Assembly: GCA_037693485.1 (NCBI GenBank) | Contig: CM075354.1 | Location: 59,691,501 to 59,755,500 of the forward strand | From: Kitagawia praeruptora | Lineage: Eukaryota; Streptophyta; Magnoliopsida; Apiales; Apiaceae | Reading direction: 5' to 3' | Length of the DNA stretch: 64,000 nt | Translations under genes and position numbers: made by a program | Shown: positions 1 through 10,265 of the stretch, one piece after another | Layout of the letters: each line of letters begins with the position of its first letter | How positions within the stretch are numbered: the first letter of the stretch is position 1 | Notes under the pieces: generated by a model | Told to the model about the DNA's origin: nothing | The model's input: the letters and a program-made list of their open reading frames with translations, nothing else | The model's database searches: none

Positions 1-1398
1 GGTACTAAATGGGTTTTCAGAAATAAAACTGACAGTGATGGTGTGATCACAAGGAACAAAGCAAGACTGGTAGCTAAAGGCTATTCACAGCAGGAAGGAA
101 TAGATTATGATGAGACTTTTGCACCAGTTGCCAGATTGGAGGCAATAAGGATGTTTCTTGCCTATGCTTCTCACAAGAAATTCAAGGTTTTTCAAATGGA
201 TGTGAAAAGTGCTTTTCTGAATGGAAAACTTGAAGAAGAAGTATTTGTTGAACAACCACCTGGTTTTGTAGATCCAAAATATCCAGATCACGTATACAGG
301 TTAGACAAAGCACTCTATGGACTCAAACAGGCACCTAAGGCATGGTATGAAACACTTGCTAAATTTCTACTAGAAAGTGGGTTTCACAGAGGTACTATTG
401 ACAAAACTCTGTTTTACTTTAAATCTGGTAATGACCTGCTCTTAGTTCAGATATATGTAGATGATATCATTTTTGGATCTACTAATGATAAACTCTGTAA
501 GAAATTTGCCAAGCTCATGCAGTCTAGATATCAAATGAGTATGATGGGAGAGTTAAGCTATTTTCTAGGCTTACAGGTGAAGCAAACAGATGATGGAATT
601 TTCATTAATCAAGCAAAATATACCAGAAATCTTCTCAAGAAATTTGGCATGCTTGACTGTTCATCTGCAACAACTCCCATGGCAACTGCAACAAAACTGG
701 ATAAAGATACAGGGTCATCAGTGGATATGACAAGTTACAGAGGGATGATTGGTTCTCTACTCTATTTAACTGCTAGTAGACCTGATATCATGTATGCCAC
801 CTGTCTGTGTGCAAGGTTTCAGGCAGATCCAAGAGAACCACATTTAACAGCTGTGAAGAGGATTTTCAAATATCTCAAGGGCACTGTAACCTTAGGGCTG
901 TGGTACCCAAGAGAATCAGATTTTAAGCTACTTGGTTACTCTGATGCAGATTTTGCTGGCTGTAAAATTGACAGAAAAAGCACAAGTGGAAGTTGTCAAT
1001 TTCTTGGTGACAGACTAGTGTCTTGGTACAGCAAGAAACAGAAGTCAATATCTACATCTACAGCTGAAGCAGAGTATATTGCTGCTGGTAGCTGTTGTGC
1101 ACAGATTTTATGGATGAAGAATCAACTACTGGATTATGGGTTGAGGTATAGTAAAATACCTATTTTCTGTGATAATCAAAGTGCTATTGCAATGACAGGT
1201 AATCCAGTACAACACTCAATGACCAAGCACATCAGCATAAGGTATCACTTTATCAGAGAGCATGTAGAGGAAGGCAATATTGAGCTTCACTTTGTGCCTA
1301 CAGATCAACAACTTGCAGATGTTTTCACAAAGCCTCTAAGTGAAGCAACATTTACAAGACTGGTCAATGAACTAGGGATGGTATCTGGTTTTGACTAA
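1..1398 (+). CDS. Copia-1 pol, C-terminal part (reverse transcriptase and RNase H)
   Basis: The frame is open from base 1, so the gene begins left of the window. Reverse transcriptase is recognised by KARLVAKGYSQ, YDETFAPVARLEAIR, QMDVKSAFLNG, YGLKQAPKAWY and the catalytic YVDDIIFGS near residue 152 of the visible protein. The Copia connection segment SYRGMIGSLLYLTASRPD follows, then RNase H with DADFAGCKIDRKSTSG, STAEAEYIAA and DNQSAIAM. It ends at TAA 1396-1398, close to the usual Copia C terminus (FTKPL, then LVNELGM). No stop or frameshift is seen. At the site where Copia-3 has a nonsense codon (39079) this copy has CAG, glutamine. Role: copies genomic RNA into DNA inside the virus-like particle. 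Confidence 0.95.
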   Translation, partial: GTKWVFRNKTDSDGVITRNKARLVAKGYSQQEGIDYDETFAPVARLEAIRMFLAYASHKKFKVFQMDVKSAFLNGKLEEEVFVEQPPGFVDPKYPDHVYRLDKALYGLKQAPKAWYETLAKFLLESGFHRGTIDKTLFYFKSGNDLLLVQIYVDDIIFGSTNDKLCKKFAKLMQSRYQMSMMGELSYFLGLQVKQTDDGIFINQAKYTRNLLKKFGMLDCSSATTPMATATKLDKDTGSSVDMTSYRGMIGSLLYLTASRPDIMYATCLCARFQADPREPHLTAVKRIFKYLKGTVTLGLWYPRESDFKLLGYSDADFAGCKIDRKSTSGSCQFLGDRLVSWYSKKQKSISTSTAEAEYIAAGSCCAQILWMKNQLLDYGLRYSKIPIFCDNQSAIAMTGNPVQHSMTKHISIRYHFIREHVEEGNIELHFVPTDQQLADVFTKPLSEATFTRLVNELGMVSGFD

Positions 1399-2292
1399 AC
1401 ATGTTGGTTAGACTCAAACTTTTCTAATAAAATGTGTTGCTCATATTTCTTTAAATTGCTAAAGTGCTATGTGAACCTTGTTAATTAAACTCTGTCAGCA
1501 TGATTGTTGGTCATACACTGTTAATATGTTTGTTAAACTCTGTGAATTCTGAGTTGATTTTTGTCTGAATGAAAATACCAATGAAGAAAAATGTATGGAG
1601 CATGATTCTCAGTGAAAAATCAAGATTCTTTCTGAGTCACTGTGATCTAATCAGAAATTGTGCAGTAAATTAACACAGCATGATACTGTTTCATATTTAG
1701 AGCATCTCTTAGTTTATTTGATCCTAAACTCTGAATCTATGAATCCTGTATGCATTGCCTCTCATGAATAACACTGATATTGATGAACTCTAAACTCTGA
1801 TTAGTGACACTCTGTTTCCAAGTCATACTTGATTCTTGTTGATTCTGTGTTTGCACTTGTGAAAATTTTAAAACTTGAGATGTGTCATTGTTTATTTTGG
1901 TGAGAAACAGTTCATGTCTGCACCCTGTGAGATTTTGAGCCGAATAAGTGATTGATACATTTTATATCAATCAGATTTTATTGTTGTGTGATGTTCATCA
2001 GTAAGTATGTTGCTCTAGAACTTGCATTAAACCATTTTGGGACTACATGATATATGTGTGCATAAAAATGATAAAGGCATTAGGATTAACCATCTTTCTT
2101 TAAACACTGTTCAAAACTTCTTTGAACACTGATCATAAACACTGTTCATAAAACACTACCCTTAGTAAACCCCTTTGAGCCAAATTAACTGCTCATTTTT
2201 CTTGAATACTGAAGTATTAAGAGCAGTTATATTCGTTTGTTCAATCAAATTCAAGCAGGTGAGTATTTCTTAAGAAAAGATATCTTACTCAG

Positions 2293-2342
2293 TATATATA
2301 TATATGAATAAAAAAAAAAAAAAAAAAAAGGGGTATATATAT
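2293..2342. repeat. TA microsatellite and A20 run
   Basis: A TA run, an uninterrupted stretch of 20 A (2310-2329), GGGG, then another TA run. It is simple-sequence DNA in the Copia-1 spacer with no evident function and is prone to length variation. Confidence 0.9.
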
Positions 2343-3138
2343 ACTGATCATCTTGTACAAATATGTACTAATCATTTGACTGAACATTTTGATCAAATAA
2401 ATTGTTCAGTTAGAAATTCTCATCTCTTCTCATCTGTTTGATTTCACTCAATTATAACCCTGAACAAAGTCCTTTTGATTTGTGCATGTATGTAATCGAA
2501 GTGGTGTAGATTTGGTGGACATTCAAGCTTATGGTAGTATCTGCTTCTACTGATTGAATTTGAGCGAATACACTTCACCTAAACACTTGTGTGTTGTGAG
2601 AGGTTGTGAGGAAATCCTAGACATGTAACTCACTGAATGATACTTTGATGTTTATCTCCTGATCTTTTTGTCTATAATGACTGTGTGCTTACTTGGATAA
2701 TCATGAACATAAACTGGAACAGGGATATTCAGATTTCTGTAATTAAGGAACTACAGAGTTTAGCATTCATCATATACTCTGTGTTTAATATGAGAGTTTG
2801 TGCATTCAGTGTTTATTGTTTTTGATTTATGGATTTTATGAAATATTAGATGCTATAAAAATTGATTTGGTAAACTCTGCTACTCACACACAAAAATCAC
2901 GACTGTGCATTTTTGAAAGGGTTTTTGTGTTAAAGATTGAAAATTTGGCAAACACTGATTGATTGTGTTATATACTCTAAGGTATATTTTCATTAAGATA
3001 ATTTGAAAATTTTGGAGTAAATGGAGTAGTTGACAACTGTTAATTAGTGTAATTAGTGGTAACGTGTCTTGATAAACGGAACGACAGCGGTAATAATGGC
3101 TTTTACTGCGCATGTATTAAGTGAACCGTTGCATGTGT

Positions 3139-3148
3139 GACACGTGTC
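3139..3148. promoter_or_regulatory. G-box palindrome upstream of Copia-1 ORF3
   Basis: GACACGTGTC is a perfect palindrome around the CACGTG core, about 250 bases before the ORF3 ATG. G-boxes are bound by plant bZIP and bHLH factors. Copia-3 has a CCACGTGG palindrome about 435 bases before its own ORF3. A role as an internal promoter element is inference only; a six-base core can occur by chance. Confidence 0.35.
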
Positions 3149-3395
3149 CCACTCACTCATCATTATGTCTCACTTTCACACTTTTCAAGGGAACAGTTGC
3201 GTGTTTTCAAGTAAAAACGTTTGAGTTTAGTTTTTAATTACAACTCAAATTACTTTTTGCCACAATCACTTTCATCTACTCATATTCACTTTACCAAAAC
3301 AGAGAGAACATCTTTGTTTTTTCACTTTGGCATTTTCACAAACACCTTTCTTGCATATCATTTTCACAGCTGCTTTTTGCTTATTTCTTGATTCA

Positions 3396-6300
3396 ATGGC
3401 AACCAAACCTTTCACTGTGTTTGGTCTACGTTTTGTGCCTAACAATTATGCAGCTTTACTTGAAAACGACCGGGCTCCAGAGGCGTTTCATCAAATGCAA
3501 AATTTTCTTCGAGATTCTGAGATTGGGCAAGCGCTGGTTGAACCGGCTACTCTATCTGCTTCTCAGGTTGTTAATTTCTGGCAAAACTCAAGATATATAG
3601 AAGGAGGAGAGAATGGAACTCCGTCTATCATCTTCTCTCATGAAGAACAAGAGTTTGTGATCACTCCACAAACTGTTCGCGACGCCATGGATTTCGACAC
3701 ACATACTTCGTATGCTGTTGTCTCTGAGCAAAATCTGAGAGAGATGCTAACAGAGATTGGGTACATGGAATCACTTGCCAAGCTGGGCAGTGTGAGGAGG
3801 CCAAATTTGAGAAAAGAGTGGAATTTTTTCTTTGATTGTATCACCAGGACATTCCAGAAGAAGGTCACCAACTGGGATGCTATTCCAATGGACAGTCTGC
3901 AAATTGGGTATTCTCTACTCTATGGCAGTAATTTTGATTTTGGTAGATATGTTTTAATGAATTTGGGTGATAAGTTGTCAGAGTCTACTACAGTTTACTT
4001 TGCTAGATTTTGTCAACTTCTGTTCAATGCATGTGTTCCTGGGTTAATTGTTGATGAAGCTGATGAGATTCAACCTTTTCGAGTCACTAAGAGAATATTC
4101 TCTGATATGACTAACAAAGATGTTGGTAAGGACATACCTCCTTTTGTATTACCACTTGCCTTACAGAATTTTGTCAATCAGCCACAAGATTCTTCATCAC
4201 CACAATCTGAACCACATCAACCACAACAACCAGAACCACAACCTATACCTGAACCTTTAGCCACAGATCGTACAGAAAACATACCATCTCAACCTACTCA
4301 ATCACCTGAGCTAACACCAACAACCACTGATCAACCCATATCACCTCAAACACAAACTGAACCTCAAAAACAACCTGACCAAATGAATACTGAACCAACA
4401 AACCCTGTCACTATCACTCATCCACAACCACCATCTAAGTTAAAAAGGAAGAAGCATACTGCAATCAACACAAAACATTCTAAGGCTAAACAGACATCTC
4501 CAAAGGCTGTTTATTCTAGAAGATTCAAAGAAAGGGCAAATAGACCTTCAACACCATCAGCTGAGGACAGTTCTAGTCAAGATGAAGAGCTGATTCCAGT
4601 GCCTCAAGCTAAGAGGAGAAGGCTCATTCTTACTGATTCTGATGATGAGCATGAAGTTGAAGCTCCAGAGGTGGTTTCACAGCAAACACCTACTGTTGAG
4701 GTTGTAGAGAAGGTTGCTATATCTGCAGAGGTTGAAATACCTGCAAAGGATGCTGCTCCTGTAAACACTGATTTACCTGCAGAGGATGACATGCCTGCAG
4801 AAGAGGGTCACAGAGATGGTTTTTCACCAGTGGATGATGTTCTTGATTCAGTTCTACCATTCTCTGATCCTATCTCATTTGCTGAAACTCCAATTTCTTT
4901 TAATGAGGTTACACATTCTATTGATACTGGTGTTGCTGATGGGCCTACTGTTGTTCTTGAAGACACTGAGGTTGCATCACACACTGAACTAAACTCTGAT
5001 GCTCATCATGGTTCTGAGCATGGTGAGGAGATTGATAAACAAGAGAAGGTTATTTCTTCAGAGCAGATTCAAGCTGATAAAGGAAAACAGGTTGCTCAAG
5101 AATCTGTTGTTGCTCAAGATGAAGATATTACTTCAGTTGCTTTTACTCATGAGTCTGTGAGTGATTCGATTGAAGAAAACAGTACAGGAGCTGAAAATGA
5201 ACAATTTCAAACTGATGGTCAGAAAACAGGAGACAAACCAGATTTTGCTGGACCTTCTGCTAATGAGGTTGATGATGCTTATTTGAAAAAGCAAACTGCT
5301 GATTGGTACAAGTCAGATTGTATCTTTCCTCCTGGAAGAGCAGCTAATTTTCTACAGTCACATTCCTCAAAGATTTCAAATCCTGATATCTTTACTTGTC
5401 TTCAAGGCACAGTGATTCAGATCAAGACTTTGAATCACAGATTTGATGAAAATAAGAAGGCAATTGTAGATCTTCGAACAGAGGTTGCTACTCATGAAGA
5501 GAAAGCTCAACTAGCTAATGCTAAGCTTTTCCAACAATTCTCCAAAGCTCAAGAAAATCTTAATGACAGACTGAGCACAGTTGAAAAGCATCAGATTTTA
5601 CTGAATGAGAAGGTTGATTCCATTGCAAACTCTCTTGAGTTAATCACCTCCATTCTGATTCAAGATGGTGATGATGATGTAAAAAAGGGGGAGAGAATTG
5701 CTAAAACCAAGTGTAAGCAAACTCAAACTCTGTCAAAGAAAGATCATCTTGATGATGAAGGTACCAATGCTGAGAAGGGCTTAAGAAATGCAAATTCTAG
5801 ACAAGGACATGGGAGGTCTACAAGGTCAAAGCCGAATTTGGTGATAGATACAAATACTCAGAGTACTTCTGGTTCAAAGCCAAAGGATTTGTCATTCTCT
5901 GACAATCCACAAACAGATGAAGAATTGGCTGCAAAACTTTTTTGTGAAGAGAATGCTGAAGCTACACTTGAGGATATTCAAGCTGAAGAAAAGCTGTTGC
6001 AGAAAGAGCATTTAAAAGCTCAAAAGTCCAAGAAAGTGAAGAAAGTTGTTAAAGCTTCAAAGTCTTCAAGGCCTGCAATGAAAGGAATTGAGATCAAAGA
6101 AAGATTATCTGGTATTCAAGAAGAAGAAGAAGAAGATAAAGGAAAGCTGATTAGAAAGTCTTCTATTGATGCCAAGCTGAAGTTAAAAGGAGTGATGGGT
6201 GAAGAGAGCAAGAATAAAATGATAATTACAACCTCTGTTGATACACATGTTGTACAGAAGAATGAAGACACAACCTCTGTTGCTGCACAAGTTGTGACTA

Positions 6301-7103
6301 CACCAATACTGTCTTCTCAGCTGAAATCAAAATTTGGAAAAGGTGTTCTTCATGATTCAAGTCTTGCAGCTACAGCTCCAGCTACAGCTCAAATGGATTT
6401 TACTGATGGTAGAGCTTTATCTGGTAAAATCGCATACAACAAAGGAGGCATAGGCTCACATAGAGATAAAAGACAAAATGTTGCTCCCAGAGATCCTTCT
6501 TCATTGTCTGTTCCAGGTCGTGGTGTCACTCAAGAGAGTTTAGACAGACTGGAGTCAGTACAGCTTGTTCATCAGAAAAGTTTAGGAAAGGATTTCTTGT
6601 TATACTTCATGGCTGATGGAACGGTGTTCAAGATTGCTGAGAATGATATTGATTTGAAATTCTGGGAAGAACTAGAGTATGTTCTGTACATTTTCAGAGT
6701 AAGAAATCAAAGAGCTCAATCAGTTGTAAATGTGCTCAGACAAAAGATGATACAGAATCTTGCAAATAGACATATGAAATACAGCAAGTATGTTCCGAAG
6801 TACAGAGACTGGAATGGAAATCTGATTGAAATGCAGAAGGGAACTACAAAGCTGAAGACTGATCTTGGGATTACTGTTCTAGATTTTAATGTAAAGTCTG
6901 AAGAAGTGAAGTTTATCAGATTGGGAAATGAAATGAGAAGAAACAAGATCTATGATCTCAGAGCTGCTATTTTTCAAACTGATGAGAATGATCCAGATTT
7001 AAGAGAGATCAAGGTAGCTATGGAGATTGAACTTGAAAATGCTGAGAGGAGGTTGTTGATTGATTATCTCAGAACAACTCCAGATCTTGAGGAGGTTAGG
7101 TAG
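3396..7103 (+). CDS. Copia-1 ORF3, intact accessory protein of unknown function
   Basis: A 1,235-codon frame with no interruption, following pol in the same orientation. ATG 3396 is chosen; the frame is open 23 codons further up, but that part starts at TTG. Residues 1-260 form a globular-looking domain (FWQNSRY, EEQEFVITPQTVRDAM, LRKEWNFFFDCIT near 138, YFARFCQLLFNACVP) that is also present in ORF3 of Copia-2 and Copia-3. Residues about 262-350 are P/Q/T-rich. Basic clusters KLKRKKH (about 350) and AKRRRL (about 405) resemble nuclear localisation signals. A long acidic stretch, a coiled-coil region (about 670-755) and the peptide DDVKKGE follow. A charged C-terminal block contains KYSKYVPKYRDWNG. 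No transmembrane segment is seen, unlike a classical env-like protein. Being intact, it is the best reference copy in this window. Function unknown. Confidence 0.8.
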   Translation: MATKPFTVFGLRFVPNNYAALLENDRAPEAFHQMQNFLRDSEIGQALVEPATLSASQVVNFWQNSRYIEGGENGTPSIIFSHEEQEFVITPQTVRDAMDFDTHTSYAVVSEQNLREMLTEIGYMESLAKLGSVRRPNLRKEWNFFFDCITRTFQKKVTNWDAIPMDSLQIGYSLLYGSNFDFGRYVLMNLGDKLSESTTVYFARFCQLLFNACVPGLIVDEADEIQPFRVTKRIFSDMTNKDVGKDIPPFVLPLALQNFVNQPQDSSSPQSEPHQPQQPEPQPIPEPLATDRTENIPSQPTQSPELTPTTTDQPISPQTQTEPQKQPDQMNTEPTNPVTITHPQPPSKLKRKKHTAINTKHSKAKQTSPKAVYSRRFKERANRPSTPSAEDSSSQDEELIPVPQAKRRRLILTDSDDEHEVEAPEVVSQQTPTVEVVEKVAISAEVEIPAKDAAPVNTDLPAEDDMPAEEGHRDGFSPVDDVLDSVLPFSDPISFAETPISFNEVTHSIDTGVADGPTVVLEDTEVASHTELNSDAHHGSEHGEEIDKQEKVISSEQIQADKGKQVAQESVVAQDEDITSVAFTHESVSDSIEENSTGAENEQFQTDGQKTGDKPDFAGPSANEVDDAYLKKQTADWYKSDCIFPPGRAANFLQSHSSKISNPDIFTCLQGTVIQIKTLNHRFDENKKAIVDLRTEVATHEEKAQLANAKLFQQFSKAQENLNDRLSTVEKHQILLNEKVDSIANSLELITSILIQDGDDDVKKGERIAKTKCKQTQTLSKKDHLDDEGTNAEKGLRNANSRQGHGRSTRSKPNLVIDTNTQSTSGSKPKDLSFSDNPQTDEELAAKLFCEENAEATLEDIQAEEKLLQKEHLKAQKSKKVKKVVKASKSSRPAMKGIEIKERLSGIQEEEEEDKGKLIRKSSIDAKLKLKGVMGEESKNKMIITTSVDTHVVQKNEDTTSVAAQVVTTPILSSQLKSKFGKGVLHDSSLAATAPATAQMDFTDGRALSGKIAYNKGGIGSHRDKRQNVAPRDPSSLSVPGRGVTQESLDRLESVQLVHQKSLGKDFLLYFMADGTVFKIAENDIDLKFWEELEYVLYIFRVRNQRAQSVVNVLRQKMIQNLANRHMKYSKYVPKYRDWNGNLIEMQKGTTKLKTDLGITVLDFNVKSEEVKFIRLGNEMRRNKIYDLRAAIFQTDENDPDLREIKVAMEIELENAERRLLIDYLRTTPDLEEVR

Positions 7104-7247
7104 ACAGAATTTGTAAGTAATTCGAATTTTCTGTAAATTTTGCTAAGTCAAGTTTAAACTCTGATTATATGTTAAACACTGTGTTTTTATTTGTTAGTTT
7201 TGACATCATCAATTACTGTGAACTTGTACATTTTTCTAATGAACAAG

Positions 7248-7258
7248 TTGGGGGAGAT
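7248..7258 (+). other. Copia-1 polypurine tract
   Basis: TTGGGGGAGAT lies directly before the LTR start. It is the expected primer site for plus-strand DNA synthesis. The same GGGGGAGAT core abuts the 3' LTR of Copia-2 and Copia-3. Confidence 0.85.
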
Positions 7259-7865
7259 TGTTAGATATAATTGATGTGATTTAATGTCAGTGTTTAAATG
7301 TTACAGGTAAAGAGAGTTTAACTTGTTATTGAAAGCAGTTGTAACAGAGTTTAAGTATACGCTGATAGCTGGAAGCGCAAACGCTGACAGAGGAAAGCGT
7401 AAACACTGTTAGCTGAACACATGGAAGCGCAAACACTGTTAGCTTGAAGAGAACAGAATTTGCTAAAGTCTGTCTACTGGGAGCGTCTACAAGTCAACAG
7501 AGTTTGAAGATTAATTTAATATTAATATGGAAGCGATATCTTTGAAGATTGGATAGCTGTTAAAGAGATTGAGTTGACTTAGAAGACGTGTAGCAATCGT
7601 AATTGATATCAATTGTATAGCTTAATTTTAGGAGAATCAATTAACGATTGTACGTAGCTGTATATCTTATAAATACAGTTAGGTTAACCCTAGAAGGGTA
7701 TCCATCGTGAACGAATATCATTCTTGTAACCTAAGCAGCTCTCTGTGATACTTTACATCACCGAGAGAGGAATTATCAATTCCAAATAGTTTTAAGAGTT
7801 AAAACGTGTGTTCTTGTTACTTATTCATACAGTACTTGATTATATATTGTGTATTCGACCTAACA
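7259..7865 (+). repeat. Copia-1 3' LTR
   Basis: 607 bp from TGTTAGATAT to GACCTAACA, with short inverted ends TGTTAG/CTAACA. A TATA-like CTTATAAATA lies at 7666-7675. It holds repeated AAACACTGTTAG and CAGAGTTTA words that recur in the pol-ORF3 spacer. The partner LTR is outside the window. Confidence 0.85.
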
Positions 7866-8955
7866 TAACATTATGTTAATATTAATGACAAGTTTGATGA
7901 AGTGTAACTAGCATGTAAATGACTTGAACAAAGCAGGAAAATAAATGATTACAAGTGGTGTACTAATTAAACAAAGAAAAAAAATCTATAAAGTTAGTAC
8001 CAGATGATTGATTGGTAAAGGTTAAAAACGGTTTGTCTAAATGATACAATTACAAAAGTAAAAGCTACGGGTGATTAAAAAGGAAATGGGGTAAAAAAAA
8101 ACATGGTGCAGGCACGCAGTGAACAAGATAATGAAAAATAGAGTAAAAAACTTAATTTCTAAAATTCATAATTAATTGAAAAATTATCAGAAAAATAAAA
8201 TAAAAATATCACTATGAAGCTCTAAATTATTCTGAATTTAACAAAATATTTCCAAGTAAGATCCAACAAAAATTATTTTAATGTTGGAGCTCAACGGAAA
8301 CTATGGGATTGGCCGGAAAATTACTAAGCTTCACCGGAAAATTTGGGTTTTCCAACAAACTCAAACCAAGAAAAAGAATCCAAAAAAAAAAAGAAAGGGA
8401 ATGAAAATTTGCATTAATAAAATGAAGGTGTTTACAAGATGGAGGCTACAACGAAATTTAAATTAAACTAAACTAAAACTGAGATGTACCGAAAAGAGAC
8501 TGAAGAGAAGGGAATGATCACAAAAATTATGTGATCATCCGAGTGTATGGCTAAAAAGAAAAAGTAACCTAAAGTAAAGTGCTCCTTCAGCTTGTTGTCT
8601 ATGTCTGTATTTATAGGCTTTCTGCTAACTTGTTTACATGTAAAAGCATAAAGAAAGTCGTAGTCAAAAAATCATGCTCTAAGTTTTTCAAGATTCCCTG
8701 CATGCAAATTTTGACATATAAAGTCAGATGAAGTTTTTGGGTGTAACCCAGTTTGCTCCAAGCTTCTAATTCTTTTTCCTTCTTCTTTTATTCTAGCCAT
8801 TTTTCTTCATCTTTTGTCATTCTTTGCACTTTATTTCTTTATTTTGCCATTTCTTTATTTTCCTCGAATTTCCTGAAATGCAATAAAATAATTTATTAAA
8901 ATACGAATCAAACAATAAATAGGTAATAAAATTATGCAAAAATATGCACTTATCA
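7866..8955 (-). repeat. Athila left LTR (3' LTR), part not displaced by Copia-1
   Basis: It aligns by eye with 57234-58265, from AACATTATGTTAATATT to GCACTTATCA. Differences include an extra stretch near 8100-8125 here and an extra ACCGGAAAA stretch in the right copy. On the minus strand CTATAAATAC (8616-8607) is a TATA-like box. The part left of 7866 lies beyond Copia-1, outside the window. Small ORFs at 8281-8466 and 8817-9209 have no protein features. Confidence 0.85.
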
Positions 8956-10265
8956 AATGCCCTTATACCTATCTTTTGCTCGTCCTCGAGTAAAACAAAA
9001 AGAAAAATGCAGAATGAAAAACCTATACTCACTGTCCTAGGAATCACGGGTAATTTTAGGTTTACCAACCCGTTAAACTCGTAGACGCTCTCTACAAGAG
9101 GAGTGTTTTCTCCTAAGGGTTTACAGAAGATATACCCATAAAATCTTTGAGATAAATTAGCAAGTGTCCAACTTTCCTCTTCCAATCTAGCCTTCATTGG
9201 TGTCAACAAAACAATTTTGTAGGAAAAATATATGCCTTCAAGATTATTCTAATAATAGCCAAGTTATAGGTTCCCACAATCCACATGAGTAGACTCTAAA
9301 AAAATTTACAAAAAATCCCAAGGTGTGTAGTGAATTTAAGGCCTATGATGGATAAATGCATACGAACATTTTCTCTTTTTCAACCAATATTGAACTGACC
9401 CAATCTCTATCAAAACAAGTATCTAGCCAAACTTCACGTTCTTAGTAGTTAGACCGGCCGTGCAATGGTTGAGGTCCCAAAATATTTTTGCATCAATACC
9501 CATTTAACGAGTTTTAGGTCAGCAATCTCAGATCACAAAGGACCTTAGGTTGCTAGGCACAAAGTCCCCTCAGACTTACTTACTCGGGTTATCAATGAGC
9601 CCAACCTAGCTGATTTCCTTACTAAGAATTTATTATTACAAAATTACACTAGCACTCTACAATTACAAAAATTTATTGACTCTTTTTTCTTTCCATTTTT
9701 TTAAGACACTATTGGAACAATTTTCGCAAAGGTTTGATTCGACATTGTTTTAACATGTGGGTTCTCTCTCAGGTATCGAATAATATTCCTATACAATTTT
9801 TCCATCAAAAGTCTTGTGCAAATGTGTCGACTTGGACTTTTAAGCAAAAATTTGTTCGACACAAGTTTCATGAGTAAAACCTTACTTGACTACGTTCAAA
9901 TCATCTAAAGGCATTATACATATAATTTTTGAAAAACATTTAACACCAACTAGTTCTAAAGTTCAAAGAGTGGGAAGGACAACTAAGCTAAATTATCTCT
10001 ATTTTTGGATTTTTAAATTTTTTTAATTTTTTTGGATTTTTCAATTTTATGTGTTTACACTAAAAACCCTCCCCCATACCTAAATCATGCATTATCCTCA
10101 ATGTATGCAAATGCAAGATAAATGAAAAAAGAGAATGAGGAGATAATACCTGAAAAGGGGTGACAGATACGAAAGAATATGAAAACAACTAATTAACACG
10201 ACTCATGCACACAATTCCTCCCCCATACCTATCTTCGCGAGGGGAGGCAAAAGAATAAAACCGAA
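8956..10265 (-). other. Athila 3' noncoding internal region
   Basis: 1.3 kb between the protease frame and the 3' LTR where pol would be expected; no RT or integrase motif is visible in either strand. On the minus strand two GGTATGGGGGAGG-like purine tracts occur near 10070-10080 and 10220-10230, and AGGTATAAGGGCATT abuts the LTR as probable polypurine tract (8956-8970). Confidence 0.6.

Larger units (their letters stand above)
1399..3395 (+). other. Copia-1 spacer between pol and ORF3
   Basis: About 2 kb without a convincing gene. It is AT-rich and holds many copies of AAACTCTG and AAACACTGTT-like words, also found in the element's LTR (7259-7865). The last 200 bases, C/A-rich before the ORF3 ATG, look like a 5' leader. 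A 77-codon antisense ORF at 2880-3113 has no recognisable feature and is not called. Confidence 0.6.
1..7865 (+). mobile_element. Copia-1: Sirevirus-like Copia retrotransposon, 5' part outside the window
   Basis: Seen: end of Copia pol (1-1398), a 2-kb spacer, a long third gene (3396-7103), a polypurine tract and a complete 3' LTR ending at 7865. The LTR runs TGTTAG to CTAACA. The next five bases, TAACA, are the likely target duplication: the other copy of the interrupted Athila LTR reads through this point uninterrupted near 57234. It therefore inserted in the left LTR of the Athila element. Known: Copia elements with a long gene after pol and multiple polypurine tracts belong to the Sirevirus lineage. 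The 5' LTR, PBS and gag are not visible, so age and completeness cannot be judged. Confidence 0.85.

Noticed and set aside
2880..3113. Antisense ORF before Copia-1 ORF3 as counterpart of the Copia-3 antisense ORF
   Set aside because: No similarity between the two predicted peptides could be seen.
3327..3395. Hydrophobic, signal-peptide-like stretch ahead of Copia-1 ORF3
   Set aside because: It lies before the first ATG (3396) and its own first codon is TTG; it would not be translated.
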